A DNA stretch of 40,997 nt, taken from the NCBI GenBank assembly GCA_046153015.1, contig JBJXGF010000371.1, forward strand, positions 1 to 40,997, read 5' to 3'. The translations under genes were made by a program, and so were the position numbers. Positions 16,701 to 25,930 of the stretch are shown one piece after another (position 1 is the stretch's first letter; each line of letters opens with the position of its first letter). The notes beneath the pieces are model-generated. The model saw only the letters and a list, made by a program, of their open reading frames with translations. It did not search any database and was not told the DNA's origin. Source of the DNA: JBJXGF01 sp046153015. Lineage in GTDB: Bacteria; Actinomycetota; Acidimicrobiia; Acidimicrobiales; CAIXPF01.

Positions 16701-17199
16701 CTACGACTCGCTGCGCACGCTCGCCGCCCTCGACCCTGCGGTGGCGGCGGTCGACGGGTTCACCCGCTACGACATCACGTGGTCGGGCCGCAACGGCGAG
16801 GGCCAAATCGTGGTGGTGGACCGCGGTGGGATCAGCCTCGATCTGCCGCTGCGAACCGAGCGCAACCCACAACTGCGCGGCACCAAGCATCGCGTGGCGA
16901 TCGAGCGCCGGGTGCTGGTGGCCCGCGGCCGCTCCGACGGTCGGCTGCTCGTGATCGTGCCCGAGGTCAAGGCCAACGTCTGCACCGGCATCACGCTCCT
17001 GCACGTGCGGTTCCAGGAGCGCCTCGCCGCGCCGGCCATGCGCACGGCGCTCGTGGGCTACCGCAACCGGTACGAGTCGTTGAAGGACGCGGTGACCGAG
17101 ACCGAACCCGCCTTCCGGGACGACCTGCTGGAGCGGATGCCGGTGGCCGACCTGCTCATCGAGCCGATCGAACGCCTCGCTGACCGCTGGCGGAGCTGA
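13756..17199 (+). CDS. glmS: Enlarged GlmS-like glutamine:fructose-6-phosphate aminotransferase
   Basis: 1147 aa, against about 610 for ordinary GlmS, which makes glucosamine-6-phosphate from fructose-6-phosphate and glutamine. Glutaminase part: nucleophile C2, then about 140 extra helical residues, then RGRDSAG (167-173), GHTRW (261-265), NAHPL (275-279) and LNG (296-298, where GlmS has HNG). Isomerase part: first SIS domain with SQSG (581-584) and ASTKAF (from 635); second SIS domain with K723, E726 and H742, which align without gaps to E. coli K485, E488 and H504. A segment AKTVTV (948-953) matches the GlmS C-tail AKSVTV, whose lysine (K603 in E. coli) is catalytic. About 115 residues are inserted before it and 194 follow it. 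The extensions match nothing I recognise. It occupies the usual glmS position between glmM and acpS, so it is probably the cell's GlmS; a diverged paralogue is possible. Confidence 0.8.
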   Translation: MCGIIAIARRRSSRPAPSRSEVLGLVKAAEAVLVGPCSDRVAWLDELAAPLAELDRLLRGAPGAVALLRDRALIASLEASLIALADRLPALDAELDAAAPSAGVAELEQRSAALIRLKDVVWALQKDRLRTVRELDLLAGADAAPATIDAYLSIQEALSALDRLEVRGRDSAGLHVLVSGHGLDLATPAVQALLGERGADPLFGAGAVRVAEHGSLSFVYKAAAEIGELGDNTRALRTAIRNDELLRLAVAGSDAVALVVGHTRWASVGIISIPNAHPLNSDEVGRTAGPYVIGALNGDVDNFADLKAAEELRIRPEITTDAKVIPTLVSRRLGAGAELVEAFRQTVASFEGSVAIAAAAASAPERLLLALRGSGQALYVGCDEDVYVVASEPYGVVEVCGRYLRMDGDTAADADHAAASRGQIVVLDTRRAGELAGVSRMAYDGRPLPVEEQELARPQITTRDIDRGTFPHYLLKEITESPSSFRKTLRGKLVDRAGRLEVELGPETLPDSLRADLADGRITQVLVIGQGTAAVAGHGLAAALRDCVAHSRLRVEAVRASELSGFDLRADMSDTLVVAISQSGTTTDTNRTVDLARSRGARVVAIVNRRNSDLTDRAEGVLYTSDGRDVEMSVASTKAFYSQIAAGFLLADAVAGLVGRTVAEAERQTLLGALRDLPDAMAATLELRPLIADAAHRFAPGRRYWAVVGNGRNRIAAEEVRIKLSELCYKSIACDATEDKKHIDLSSEPLILVCASGLSGSTADDVAKEIGIYRAHRALPIVVASDGEHRFDAGVAVLTVPAVHPELDFVLSAMVGHVFGYEAALAIDTCAVPLREARAAVEQTISESFGGVGHDDLLARLKPRLEPAVERFFDGLRAGHFNGHLEAATAVRVASLLRYATKTLPLEAYQVEYGKVGTPAVVVEDLTRALTQGVDELTRPVDAIKHQAKTVTVGISRSDETLLAAALVREVLAAGSARDRLSYDSLRTLAALDPAVAAVDGFTRYDITWSGRNGEGQIVVVDRGGISLDLPLRTERNPQLRGTKHRVAIERRVLVARGRSDGRLLVIVPEVKANVCTGITLLHVRFQERLAAPAMRTALVGYRNRYESLKDAVTETEPAFRDDLLERMPVADLLIEPIERLADRWRS

Positions 17200-17212
17200 C
17201 CGCTCGCCGCCG

Positions 17213-17593
17213 GTGTTGGGGATCGGCGTCGACGCCGTGGAGGTCGACCGCTTCCGGCGGATCGTCGAGCGGCGCTCCCGGCTGCTCGAACGGGTCTTCA
17301 CCGAAGGTGAGCGGGCCTACGCCGACCGCGGCGTGAACGCCGCCGAGCGGTACGCGGCCCGGTGGGCGGCGAAGGAGGCGGTGCTGAAGGCCCTCGGCGC
17401 CGGCCTCGGGCGGGCGCCGCTGCGCGACATCGAGGTGGTCAAGGCGGCCAGCGGCGCACCGGCGCTGCGGCTGCACGGCGCAGCGGCCAGCCTGGCGCGG
17501 GAGCGGGGCGTGCAGAGCTGGCTGCTCAGCTTGACCCACACCCGCCGCACCGCGCAGGCGGTGGTCGTGGCCCTCGGGGAGCCCGCGCCGTGA
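17213..17593 (+). CDS. acpS: Holo-[acyl-carrier-protein] synthase
   Basis: 126-aa phosphopantetheinyl transferase that activates acyl carrier protein for fatty acid synthesis. The Mg/CoA-binding 'GIGVDAVEVDRF' (D7) and 'RWAAKEAVLKAL' motifs are present, as is the C-terminal 'LLSLTHTRRTAQAVVVA' block. GTG start at 17213, 13 bases after the GlmS-like gene. Its stop overlaps the GTG of nnr. Confidence 0.94.
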   Translation: MLGIGVDAVEVDRFRRIVERRSRLLERVFTEGERAYADRGVNAAERYAARWAAKEAVLKALGAGLGRAPLRDIEVVKAASGAPALRLHGAAASLARERGVQSWLLSLTHTRRTAQAVVVALGEPAP

Positions 17594-18951
17594 TCCCGAT
17601 CGTCACGCCTCAGGAGGTGGCGGCCATCGACGCCGCCGCGCCCGAGCCGGTGGAGGTGCTGATCGAGCGGGCGGGTGCGGCCACGGCGCGGGCCGCGCTC
17701 GGGCTCCTGGGCGGCGGGTACGGGCGGCGGGTGCTCGTGATCGCCGGGAAGGGGAACAACGGCGCCGACGGGCGCGCCGCCGCCCGGCGCCTGACCCGCC
17801 GCGGCGTGCGCTGCGTGGTGATCGCCCCCGGAGAGCCGCCGCCGCGGGGCGCCTGCCACCTCGTGATCGACGCCGCCTACGGCACCGGCTTCGAAGCCCG
17901 GCCCGGTTGGGCCCCGTTGGCGACGCCGGCCGCGCCGGTGCTCGCCGTCGACATCCCTTCCGGCGTGTCGGGCCTCACCGGCGACGCGGCGCCCGGAGTG
18001 CTGGCGGCCCAGCGCACGGTGACCTTCGCCGCGCTCAAGCCCGGCCTCGTGCTCCACCCGGGCCGCGGCTTCGCCGGCCTGGTGGAGGTGGCCGACATCG
18101 GCCTCGACGTCAGCCGAGCCCGGGCGCACGTGGTGACCGCGGCCGACGCGGCGGCGTGGATCCCGGCGCGCCCGGTCGACACCCACAAGTGGCGCGCCGC
18201 GGTCTGGGCCTTCGCCGGCTCGCCGGGCATGACCGGCGCCGCCGCCCTCGCCGCCAGGGCCGCGCAGCGGGCCGGCGCTGGTTACGTGCGGCTCTCCTCG
18301 CCGGGCGCGCCCGAGGACCCTCGAGCCCCGATCGAGGCGGTGGGCTGGGCGCTGCCGGCGCAGGGCTGGGCGGAGGCGGCGCGCCGGGCCGGCTTCGAGC
18401 GCTTCGCCGCCGCGCTGGTGGGCCCCGGCCTCGGCCGCTCGGCCCAGCAGGACCGGGAGGTGCGCGAGCTGGTGGCGACGGCGCCCGTGCCGCTCGTGGT
18501 CGACGGCGACGCCCTGAGCGCCCTCGGCGAGACGGCGCCCGACGTGCTGCGGGGCCGGCCCGGCCCCACCGTGCTCACCCCGCACGAAGGCGAGTTCGCC
18601 CGCCTGGGCGGCGTGCTCGGCGGCGACCGGTTCGAGGCCGTGCGCGCCCTCGCCGCTCGGCTCGGCGCCGTGGTGCTGCTGAAGGGGCCGACCACGATCG
18701 TGGCCGCGCCGGGCGGCGAGGCGCTCGTGTCGCAGGAGGGCGACGCCCGCCTGGCCACGGCGGGCAGCGGCGACGTGCTCACCGGCATCATCGCCGCGCT
18801 GCTCGCGCTCGGCGTCGAGCCGGCGCGCGCCGCGGCGGCGGGCGCCGTCGTGCACGGTCGGGCCGCCGCCCTGGGTCCGGCGGCCGGGCTGGTGGCGGGC
18901 CAGCTCCCCGAGCTGGCCGCCTCGGTGCTCGCCGCGTTGGCCTCGCGGTGA
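17590..18951 (+). CDS. nnr: Bifunctional NAD(P)H-hydrate repair enzyme (epimerase/dehydratase)
   Basis: 453 aa, a fusion that repairs damaged NAD(P)H hydrates. The N-terminal YjeF epimerase domain (about 1-195) has 'GKGNNGADG' and 'DIPSGVSGLTGD'. The C-terminal ribokinase-like ADP/ATP-dependent dehydratase (about 215-450) has 'LTPHEGEFARL' and the nucleotide-binding 'TAGSGDVLTG'. GTG at 17590 overlaps the acpS stop (GTGA). The longer upstream frame lies inside acpS and was not used. The acpS-nnr-alr order is widespread in actinobacteria. Confidence 0.94.
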   Translation: MIPIVTPQEVAAIDAAAPEPVEVLIERAGAATARAALGLLGGGYGRRVLVIAGKGNNGADGRAAARRLTRRGVRCVVIAPGEPPPRGACHLVIDAAYGTGFEARPGWAPLATPAAPVLAVDIPSGVSGLTGDAAPGVLAAQRTVTFAALKPGLVLHPGRGFAGLVEVADIGLDVSRARAHVVTAADAAAWIPARPVDTHKWRAAVWAFAGSPGMTGAAALAARAAQRAGAGYVRLSSPGAPEDPRAPIEAVGWALPAQGWAEAARRAGFERFAAALVGPGLGRSAQQDREVRELVATAPVPLVVDGDALSALGETAPDVLRGRPGPTVLTPHEGEFARLGGVLGGDRFEAVRALAARLGAVVLLKGPTTIVAAPGGEALVSQEGDARLATAGSGDVLTGIIAALLALGVEPARAAAAGAVVHGRAAALGPAAGLVAGQLPELAASVLAALASR

Positions 18952-20072
18952 GCCGAGCCCGGGCCACGATCGACCTCGGCGCGATCGCGCACAACACCGC
19001 GCTGCTGGCTGCGCTCGTTGCGCCGGCCGAGCTGTGCGCGGTGGTCAAGGCCGACGGCTACGGCCACGGGGCCGTGCCGGTGGCGCAGACCGCGCTGGCG
19101 GCCGGGGCCCGGCGTCTGGCGGTGGCGCAGCCGGCCGAGGCGGCGCGCCTGCGCCAGGCCGGCCTCGACGCGCCGATCCTGCTGCTCTCCGAGCCCTTGC
19201 CCGAGGAGCTCGACGAGGCGGTCGCCCTCGATCTCGACCTCACCGTGTACACGGCCGAGGTGATCGGCGCGCTCGCCGGCGCGGCGCGGCGCGCCGGCCG
19301 CCCCGTGCGCGCCCACCTGAAGGTCGACACCGGCATGCACCGGGTGGGCGCCGCCCCAGCCGACGCGGTGGCGCTGGCCGCCGCGCTGGAGCGGGCGGCG
19401 CAGGTGGAGCTGGCCGGCGTCTGCACCCACTGCGCGGTGGCCGACGAGCCATCCCACCCCTTCACCGGCGTGCAGCTCGCCCGCTTCGCCGAGGTGATCG
19501 CCGCCCTGCGCGCCGCGGGGCTCGACCCGCCGCTGCTGCACGCCGCCAACTCCGCCCTCGCCCTCACCCGACCCGAGGCGCGGTTCGACCTCGTCCGCTG
19601 CGGGATCGCGCTCTACGGCATCGACCCGTCGCCCGAGTTGGCCGGCGTCGCGCCGTTGCGGCGCGCGCTCACGCTCAGCAGCGTCGTCACGATGGTCAAG
19701 CGGGTCCCGGCGGGCGAGGCGGTCTCCTACGGTCTGCGCCGCCGCCTCGAGACGGCTGAAGTCATTGCCACCGCCCCGATCGGCTACGCCGACGGGGTCC
19801 CCCGGCGGCTGTTCGCGGCTCGGGCCGACGCGCTGATCGGAGGCCGCCGGCGGCGCTTCGCCGGCGTGGTCACGATGGATCAGTTGATGCTCGCCTGCGG
19901 CGACGACGCGCCCGCCCTCGGCGACGAGGTGGTGCTGCTCGGCCCCCAGGGCGAGGAGGAGATCACCGCGGCCGAGTGGGCGCAGCGGCTGGGCACGATC
20001 CCGTACGAGATCGTGTGCGGCATCGGCCCACGGGTCGAACGCGCCTACGTCGGGCCTCCCGCCCAGCGGTGA
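18948..20072 (+). CDS. alr: Alanine racemase
   Basis: 374-aa PLP enzyme converting L- to D-alanine for peptidoglycan. The PLP lysine is K34 in 'VVKADGYGHG', and the second catalytic base is Y280 in 'PIGYADGVPR'. 'KVDTGMHRVG' and 'CGIALYGIDP' are further family blocks. GTG start at 18948 in a GTGA overlap with nnr. The start lies close to the PLP motif, as in other Alr proteins. Confidence 0.95.
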   Translation: MSRARATIDLGAIAHNTALLAALVAPAELCAVVKADGYGHGAVPVAQTALAAGARRLAVAQPAEAARLRQAGLDAPILLLSEPLPEELDEAVALDLDLTVYTAEVIGALAGAARRAGRPVRAHLKVDTGMHRVGAAPADAVALAAALERAAQVELAGVCTHCAVADEPSHPFTGVQLARFAEVIAALRAAGLDPPLLHAANSALALTRPEARFDLVRCGIALYGIDPSPELAGVAPLRRALTLSSVVTMVKRVPAGEAVSYGLRRRLETAEVIATAPIGYADGVPRRLFAARADALIGGRRRRFAGVVTMDQLMLACGDDAPALGDEVVLLGPQGEEEITAAEWAQRLGTIPYEIVCGIGPRVERAYVGPPAQR

Positions 20073-20120
20073 GTACGATGGGCGCGGGGTACACGGCCGC
20101 CTGCGCTGCGCCCCTGCCGC

Positions 20121-20621
20121 ATGCTCACAGCCCGCACAACGTCTGCAGAGGAGACCCGAGCGCTGGCCGCCGCGCTCGCGGAGCTGGCCCGCCCGGGCGA
20201 CCTCCTGCTGCTGGTGGGCGATCTGGGAGCGGGCAAGACCGCCTTCGTGCAGGGCTTCGGCCGGGCGTTGGGCGTGGCCGAGCCGATCACCAGCCCTACC
20301 TTCACGCTGCACCGCCAGTACGTCGGGCGCCTAGAGCTCAACCACATCGACGTGTACCGCCTCGAGCAGATCGAGGAGACGCTCGACATCGGCCTGGCGG
20401 AGCTGCTCGATTCCGGCGCCGTGACCGTCATCGAATGGGGAGACGCCATCCTGCCCGTGCTGCCCGCCGAGTTCCTGGAGGTGCGCCTGATCCTCGGCGA
20501 GGGCGACGACGAGCGGCTCGTCTCGCTGCGGCCGGTGGGTCAACGGTGGACCGCTCGGGGCCGGGCCCTGGCGGCGGCGCTCGCCGCCTGGACCGCCGAC
20601 GGGTCGGAGAGCTCATGCTGA
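20121..20621 (+). CDS. tsaE: tRNA threonylcarbamoyladenosine biosynthesis ATPase TsaE
   Basis: 166-aa P-loop ATPase that supports TsaB-TsaD in making t6A37 of ANN-decoding tRNAs. The Walker A is 'GDLGAGKT', followed by 'SPTFTL', 'HIDVYRL' and 'VIEWGD', the full family pattern. The C-terminus carries about 20 extra residues beyond the E. coli protein. Start ATG at 20121; the preceding 48-base gap after alr has a TACGAT hexamer (20074-20079) but no convincing -35. Overlaps tsaB by 7 bases. Confidence 0.94.
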   Translation: MLTARTTSAEETRALAAALAELARPGDLLLLVGDLGAGKTAFVQGFGRALGVAEPITSPTFTLHRQYVGRLELNHIDVYRLEQIEETLDIGLAELLDSGAVTVIEWGDAILPVLPAEFLEVRLILGEGDDERLVSLRPVGQRWTARGRALAAALAAWTADGSESSC

Positions 20622-21316
20622 TACTCGGGATCGACACCGCCACTGCGCAGGTGGGCTGCGCCATCGGCGGGCACGAAGGCGTGCTCGGCTCGGTGCACTC
20701 CTCCCGCGGGAAACGCCACGCGGAGACCCTCACGCCGGCGATCGAGTTCATCTGCCGGCAGTCCCGGGTGGAGCTGCGCGAGCTCGGCGCCGTCGCGGTC
20801 GACCTCGGCCCGGGGCTCTTCACCGGGCTGCGGGTGGGGATCGCGTCGGCGAAGGCGCTGGCCCAGGCGCTGCGGGTGCCGGTGATCGGGGTGTCGAGCC
20901 TCGACCTGCTGGCCTGGCCCGTGCGGTTCAGCAACCGGCTCATCGCCACCGCGCTCGACGCCCGCCGGGGCGAGCTGTTCTACGCCTTCTACCGGCAGTC
21001 GCCGGGGGGTGTGCAACGGGTGTCGCCCCCCACCGTCGGCTCCCCTGACGACCTCGCCTCGGAGCTGCTCGCGGCGGGCGAGGAGGTGTTGCTCGTCGGC
21101 GACGGGGGGATCCGGTACGAGGACGTCTTCGCCGGCATCACCCGAGTCGATCGCGCCGACCACGGGTTGGCGTATCCCTCGGCGGCGTCGCTGGTGCAGC
21201 TCGCCCACGCCCGGGCCATGCGCGAGCAGTTCGTGCCGCCCCACGAGGTGCAGGCGATCTACCTTCGCAAGCCCGACGCCGCAGAGCCGGCGTGGGCGCA
21301 GCGGGAACCGGCCTAG
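20615..21316 (+). CDS. tsaB: tRNA threonylcarbamoyladenosine biosynthesis protein TsaB
   Basis: 233-aa inactive ASKHA-fold partner of TsaD. The N-terminus 'MLILGIDTATAQVGCAIG' and 'DLGPGLFTGLRVGIASAKAL' are typical. It lacks the metal-binding histidines found in TsaD, as expected for TsaB. ATG at 20615 lies inside the end of tsaE. Confidence 0.94.
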   Translation: MLILGIDTATAQVGCAIGGHEGVLGSVHSSRGKRHAETLTPAIEFICRQSRVELRELGAVAVDLGPGLFTGLRVGIASAKALAQALRVPVIGVSSLDLLAWPVRFSNRLIATALDARRGELFYAFYRQSPGGVQRVSPPTVGSPDDLASELLAAGEEVLLVGDGGIRYEDVFAGITRVDRADHGLAYPSAASLVQLAHARAMREQFVPPHEVQAIYLRKPDAAEPAWAQREPA

Positions 21317-21319
21317 GCG

Positions 21320-21895
21320 ATGGCCGCGTTGCGCGTGGAGCGCGGCCAGCTCGAGCCCGCCCCGGAGGTGATCGTGATCTCCCCGATGCGCCGCCGGCAC
21401 CTGCGCTCGGTGCTGCGCATCGAGAACCAGGTCTACCCACGGCCGTGGACCTTCGGGCTCTACCTCGGTGAGCTGGCCCTGCACGGCTCGCGCCTGTACC
21501 TCGTGGCTCGGGCCGGCCAGCGGGGGCCGGTGGTGGGCTACGCCGGAGTGATGATGAGCCTCGAGGACGGCCACGTGACCACGGTGGCGGTGGAGCCGAC
21601 GTGTCAGCGCGGCAAGATCGCCACCCGCCTGCTGCTGGTGCTGGCGCGAGGGGCGATCGCCATGGGCGCCGAGAACCTCACCCTCGAGGTGAGGATGTCG
21701 AACACCGGCGCCCAAGCTCTGTACCGGCGGTTCGGGTTCGCGCCGGCCGGTGTGCGGAAGAACTATTACGCCGAGGTCAACGAGGACGCGCTGATCATGT
21801 GGGCTCACGACGTGCACCTGCCCGAGTACCGGGAACGCCTGGCCCGGATCGAGGCGGCGCTGCCCTCCCCCCTGCTCGTCGAGGGAGCAGCGTGA
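21320..21895 (+). CDS. rimI: Ribosomal-protein-alanine N-acetyltransferase RimI
   Basis: 191-aa GNAT-fold acetyltransferase, in many bacteria acting on the N-terminal alanine of S18. The acetyl-CoA-binding motif is 'VEPTCQRGKIATRLL', with 'NTGAQALYRRFGFAPAGVRKNYY' (residues about 135-157) forming motif B. The protein is about 40 residues longer than E. coli RimI at both ends, so its substrate is not certain. Position between tsaB and tsaD is standard in actinobacteria. Four-base GTGA overlap with tsaD. Confidence 0.9.
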   Translation: MAALRVERGQLEPAPEVIVISPMRRRHLRSVLRIENQVYPRPWTFGLYLGELALHGSRLYLVARAGQRGPVVGYAGVMMSLEDGHVTTVAVEPTCQRGKIATRLLLVLARGAIAMGAENLTLEVRMSNTGAQALYRRFGFAPAGVRKNYYAEVNEDALIMWAHDVHLPEYRERLARIEAALPSPLLVEGAA

Positions 21896-22911
21896 GCGTC
21901 GGCGAGCGACCCGCGGTCACCGTGCTCGGGATCGAGACCTCCTGCGACGAGACGGCGGCGGCGGTGGTGCGCGGCTCGGAGGTGCTCTCCTCGGTGGTGA
22001 GCAGCCAGATCGAGCTGCACGCCCGCTACGGCGGGGTGGTGCCCGAGATCGCCAGCCGGGCCCACGTGGAGCTGCTCACACCGGTCATCGCCCAGGCCTT
22101 GGTGGAGGCGGGCACGCTCGACCGGGACATCGGGGCGGTGGGGGCCACGGTCGGGCCGGGCCTCGTGGGCTCGCTGCTCGTGGGGGTCTCGACCGCCAAG
22201 GCGTTGGCCCTCGTGTGGGGCGTGCCGTTCGTGGGGGTGAACCACCTCGAGGCGCACCTGTTCGCGGCGTCGCTGGAGGAGCCCACGCTGGAGCTGCCGA
22301 TCGTGGCGCTGCTCGTGTCGGGGGGCCACACGCTGCTCGTGCACATGGAGGACTACGGCCGCTACCGGGTGCTGGGCCAGACCCTCGACGACGCGGCCGG
22401 CGAGGCGTTCGACAAGGTGGCCCGCTATCTCGGGCTCGGGTACCCCGGCGGGCCGGCGATCGATCGGCTGGCGATGGAGGGCGACCCGGGCGCGGTCGCC
22501 TTCCCCCGGGCGTTGGCCGGGGAGGGGTATGACTTCTCCTTCAGCGGCCTGAAGACCAGCGTGGTCAACTACGTGCGCAAGCACCCGGAGGCGGCCACCG
22601 CCGATGTGGCCGCGTCGTTCCAGGCCGCCGTCGTCGATGTGCTGGTGGCCAAGGCGCGGCGAGCAGCGCAGGAGCTCGGCGCGGCGGGGCTGTGCCTGGG
22701 CGGCGGCGTGGCGGCCAACAGCCTGCTGCGCGAGCGTTGGCTCGATGCCTGCGAGGAGGACGGCCTGCAGGCGCTGCTGCCCAGCCGGGAGATGTGCACG
22801 GACAACGCGGCGATGGTGGCCGCCGCCGCCGCGTGGCGGCTCGAGCACGACGGGCCGACGGGGCTCGACTGCGGCGCGGACCCCAACCTGGCGCTCCCGC
22901 GTCTTGCCTAG
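21892..22911 (+). CDS. tsaD: tRNA N6-adenosine threonylcarbamoyltransferase TsaD
   Basis: 339-aa enzyme that transfers the threonylcarbamoyl group to A37 of tRNA. 'GIETSCDETAAAVV' starts the ASKHA fold. The metal ligands H118 and H122 lie in 'NHLEAH'. 'VSGGHT', 'DDAAGEAFDKVARYLGLGYPG' (about 167-187) and 'GGGVAANSLLR' follow. GTG start at 21892, overlapping rimI. The C-terminus 'CTDNAAMVAAAAAW' is normal. The groES promoter begins 6 bases after its stop. Confidence 0.96.
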   Translation: MSVGERPAVTVLGIETSCDETAAAVVRGSEVLSSVVSSQIELHARYGGVVPEIASRAHVELLTPVIAQALVEAGTLDRDIGAVGATVGPGLVGSLLVGVSTAKALALVWGVPFVGVNHLEAHLFAASLEEPTLELPIVALLVSGGHTLLVHMEDYGRYRVLGQTLDDAAGEAFDKVARYLGLGYPGGPAIDRLAMEGDPGAVAFPRALAGEGYDFSFSGLKTSVVNYVRKHPEAATADVAASFQAAVVDVLVAKARRAAQELGAAGLCLGGGVAANSLLRERWLDACEEDGLQALLPSREMCTDNAAMVAAAAAWRLEHDGPTGLDCGADPNLALPRLA

Positions 22912-22917
22912 CGCGTG

Positions 22918-22946
22918 TTGCGCCGGACCTCCGCCTCGCCTATCGT
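22918..22946 (+). promoter_or_regulatory. groESL promoter
   Basis: TTGCGC (22918-22923), a 17-base spacer, and TATCGT (22941-22946). The CIRCE operator begins on the last base of the -10 element, so bound repressor would block initiation directly. Confidence 0.65.
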
Positions 22947-22972
22947 TAGCACTCGCCATAGTTGAGTGCTAA
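22946..22972 (+). promoter_or_regulatory. CIRCE operator (HrcA binding site)
   Basis: TTAGCACTC (22946-22954), a 9-base spacer, GAGTGCTAA (22964-22972): an exact match to the CIRCE consensus. CIRCE is the target of the heat-shock repressor HrcA in many bacteria, so groES-groEL are very probably under HrcA control. hrcA is not in the window. Confidence 0.97.
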
Positions 22973-22993
22973 CGCCCCCCACCAGGAGAGCGC

Positions 22994-23000
22994 AGGAGGA
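22994..23000 (+). promoter_or_regulatory. Shine-Dalgarno fixing the groES TTG start
   Basis: AGGAGGA sits 7 bases before TTG 23008. It decides the start. The only upstream in-frame start, at 22966, lies within the CIRCE element. Confidence 0.85.
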
Positions 23001-23007
23001 GATTGCA

Positions 23008-23301
23008 TTGAAGCTGCAACCCCTCGAGGATCGCATCGTCGTTAAGCCCGGCGAGTCCGAGGAGCGCACCGCCAGCGGTCTCGTGATCCCCGACACGGCC
23101 AAGGAAAAGCCCCAGCAGGGTGAAGTGCTGGCGGTCGGCCCCGGCAAGCGGTCCGATCAGAGCGGACAAGTCATTCCCATGGACGTGAAGGTCGGCGACA
23201 CGGTCGTCTACAGCAAGTACGGCGGTACCGAGATCACCGTAGAAGGCGAGGATCTCCTGATCCTTTCCTCGCGTGATGTTCTCGCCGTCGTCGGAAAGTA
23301 A
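23008..23301 (+). CDS. groES: Co-chaperonin GroES
   Basis: 97-aa GroES, the heptameric lid of the GroEL chamber. It begins with TTG, giving the family start 'MKLQPLEDRIVVKPGESEE'. The mobile-loop region 'RTASGLVIPDTAKEKPQQG' and the 'VGDTVVYSKYGGTEI' block follow. Length matches the family. Strong Shine-Dalgarno at 22994-23000, CIRCE and promoter upstream, groEL 12 bases downstream. Confidence 0.97.
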   Translation: MKLQPLEDRIVVKPGESEERTASGLVIPDTAKEKPQQGEVLAVGPGKRSDQSGQVIPMDVKVGDTVVYSKYGGTEITVEGEDLLILSSRDVLAVVGK

Positions 23302-23313
23302 GGCGGGCCGCCC

Positions 23314-24966
<1,653 letters not shown>

Positions 24967-24985
24967 CCCAGCGGCGCAACGCCGA

Positions 24986-25029
24986 GTACGCAACGGGGCC
25001 GGCCTTTCGGGGCCGGCCCCGTCGCGTAC
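24986..25029. terminator. Bidirectional terminator between groEL and the CAP gene
   Basis: A 12-bp perfect stem (24993-25004 with 25011-25022, loop of 6) extended, after one A/C mismatch, by GTACGC/GCGTAC, about 19 bp in all. It lies 20 bases after the groEL stop and 5 bases from the stop of the convergent minus-strand gene, so it can serve both. Confidence 0.85.
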
Positions 25030-25033
25030 CGGG

Positions 25034-25924
25034 TTACGCGGTGCGGAAGCTCCAGACCAGCGCGCGGTGCTCGCTCTGCAGGCGCACGGTCACCGTCGCT
25101 CCGCCCGGCAGCGGGGAGCGGGGCGTGACCGCCGCGGCCCGGTCGCCGGCGAGCAGCGCCCGGCCGATGCGCTCCTGCTCGGCGTTCGGGTTGACGTACG
25201 CGTCGGCGGTCACGAGGCAGCTCTCCACCGGGGCGCCGTCCACCGAGATCGCGGCGACGGCGATCGGCTCGGGCTCGGCGAAGGCCACGAGGACGGGCAG
25301 GCCGGCGGGCGCCCGGTAACCGGGGCAGGCGGTGAGCAGGTCGGGGCTCTGGCCGCCCGGGTAGGCGCGCAGGTCGACCACGGACCCCTCGCCCGGCCAG
25401 CGGAGCAGCTCCGGCCCGCCGTCGGGCCGGTGACGCAGCCCGGACAGGATGTCGAGCGTGGCCGCGGCCCGGATGCCGGGCCCGTCTGGCGCCGACCACA
25501 GGCCGAAGCCCACCGAGCTCAGCCGGGGCCGCAGCATGCCGAGGGCGTGGAACGGGCTCGTCATCCAGGCGTTGACGAAGGCCGCCTCCGGGTGCTGCGG
25601 ATCCCGGCTCACGGCCACGTTGCCGTTGCGCCCGGCCCGGTCGCCGGCCGGGCTGGCGAAGGGCAGCGCCAGATCCTCGCCCTGAGTGAGCGCGTCGTTC
25701 TCGACCAGGTAGCGGGCGTGGGCGCGGGCCCCGGCGCTCAGCGTACGGCGCTCTTTCACCGGGGCGAGGCCCGCCTCCGCTCGGTGCTCGTTGAGCCCGG
25801 CCAGCCAATCGGGCGACGGGCTGGAGGCGCCGAGGGCCGACTTGGCGGGGCCGAGGGCGGCGAGAGCGGCGAACCCGACGCTGACAGCGGCGATCGAAGC
25901 CCTCAGCGCCTGTCGTCGAGTCAC
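25034..25924 (-). CDS. Exported CAP/SCP-domain protein
   Basis: 296-aa extracytoplasmic protein. The N-terminus has twin arginines (R3, R4) followed by a hydrophobic Ala-rich stretch to about residue 33, so Tat or Sec export is likely. A CAP (SCP/PR-1-like) domain occupies about residues 38-165: 'LNEHRAEAGLAPV', 'AGARAHARYLVENDAL', 'AWMTSPFHALGMLRP' and 'VGFGLW'. The remaining about 130 residues look like a beta-rich domain of unknown type. Bacterial CAP proteins have no general enzymatic role, so no function is assigned. GTG start at 25924, immediately downstream of a -10 element. Confidence 0.82.
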   Translation of the reverse strand: MTRRQALRASIAAVSVGFAALAALGPAKSALGASSPSPDWLAGLNEHRAEAGLAPVKERRTLSAGARAHARYLVENDALTQGEDLALPFASPAGDRAGRNGNVAVSRDPQHPEAAFVNAWMTSPFHALGMLRPRLSSVGFGLWSAPDGPGIRAAATLDILSGLRHRPDGGPELLRWPGEGSVVDLRAYPGGQSPDLLTACPGYRAPAGLPVLVAFAEPEPIAVAAISVDGAPVESCLVTADAYVNPNAEQERIGRALLAGDRAAAVTPRSPLPGGATVTVRLQSEHRALVWSFRTA

Positions 25925-25930
25925 CTCAAC

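Noticed and set aside
13756..17199. GlmS-like gene as a frameshift fusion of two genes
   Set aside because: One uninterrupted frame runs through, and both GlmS domains are in order with the C-tail motif inside, so an ordinary two-gene fusion does not explain it.
22966..23007. Upstream in-frame start for groES at 22966
   Set aside because: It lies inside the CIRCE operator; the TTG at 23008 has an excellent Shine-Dalgarno and the family start.
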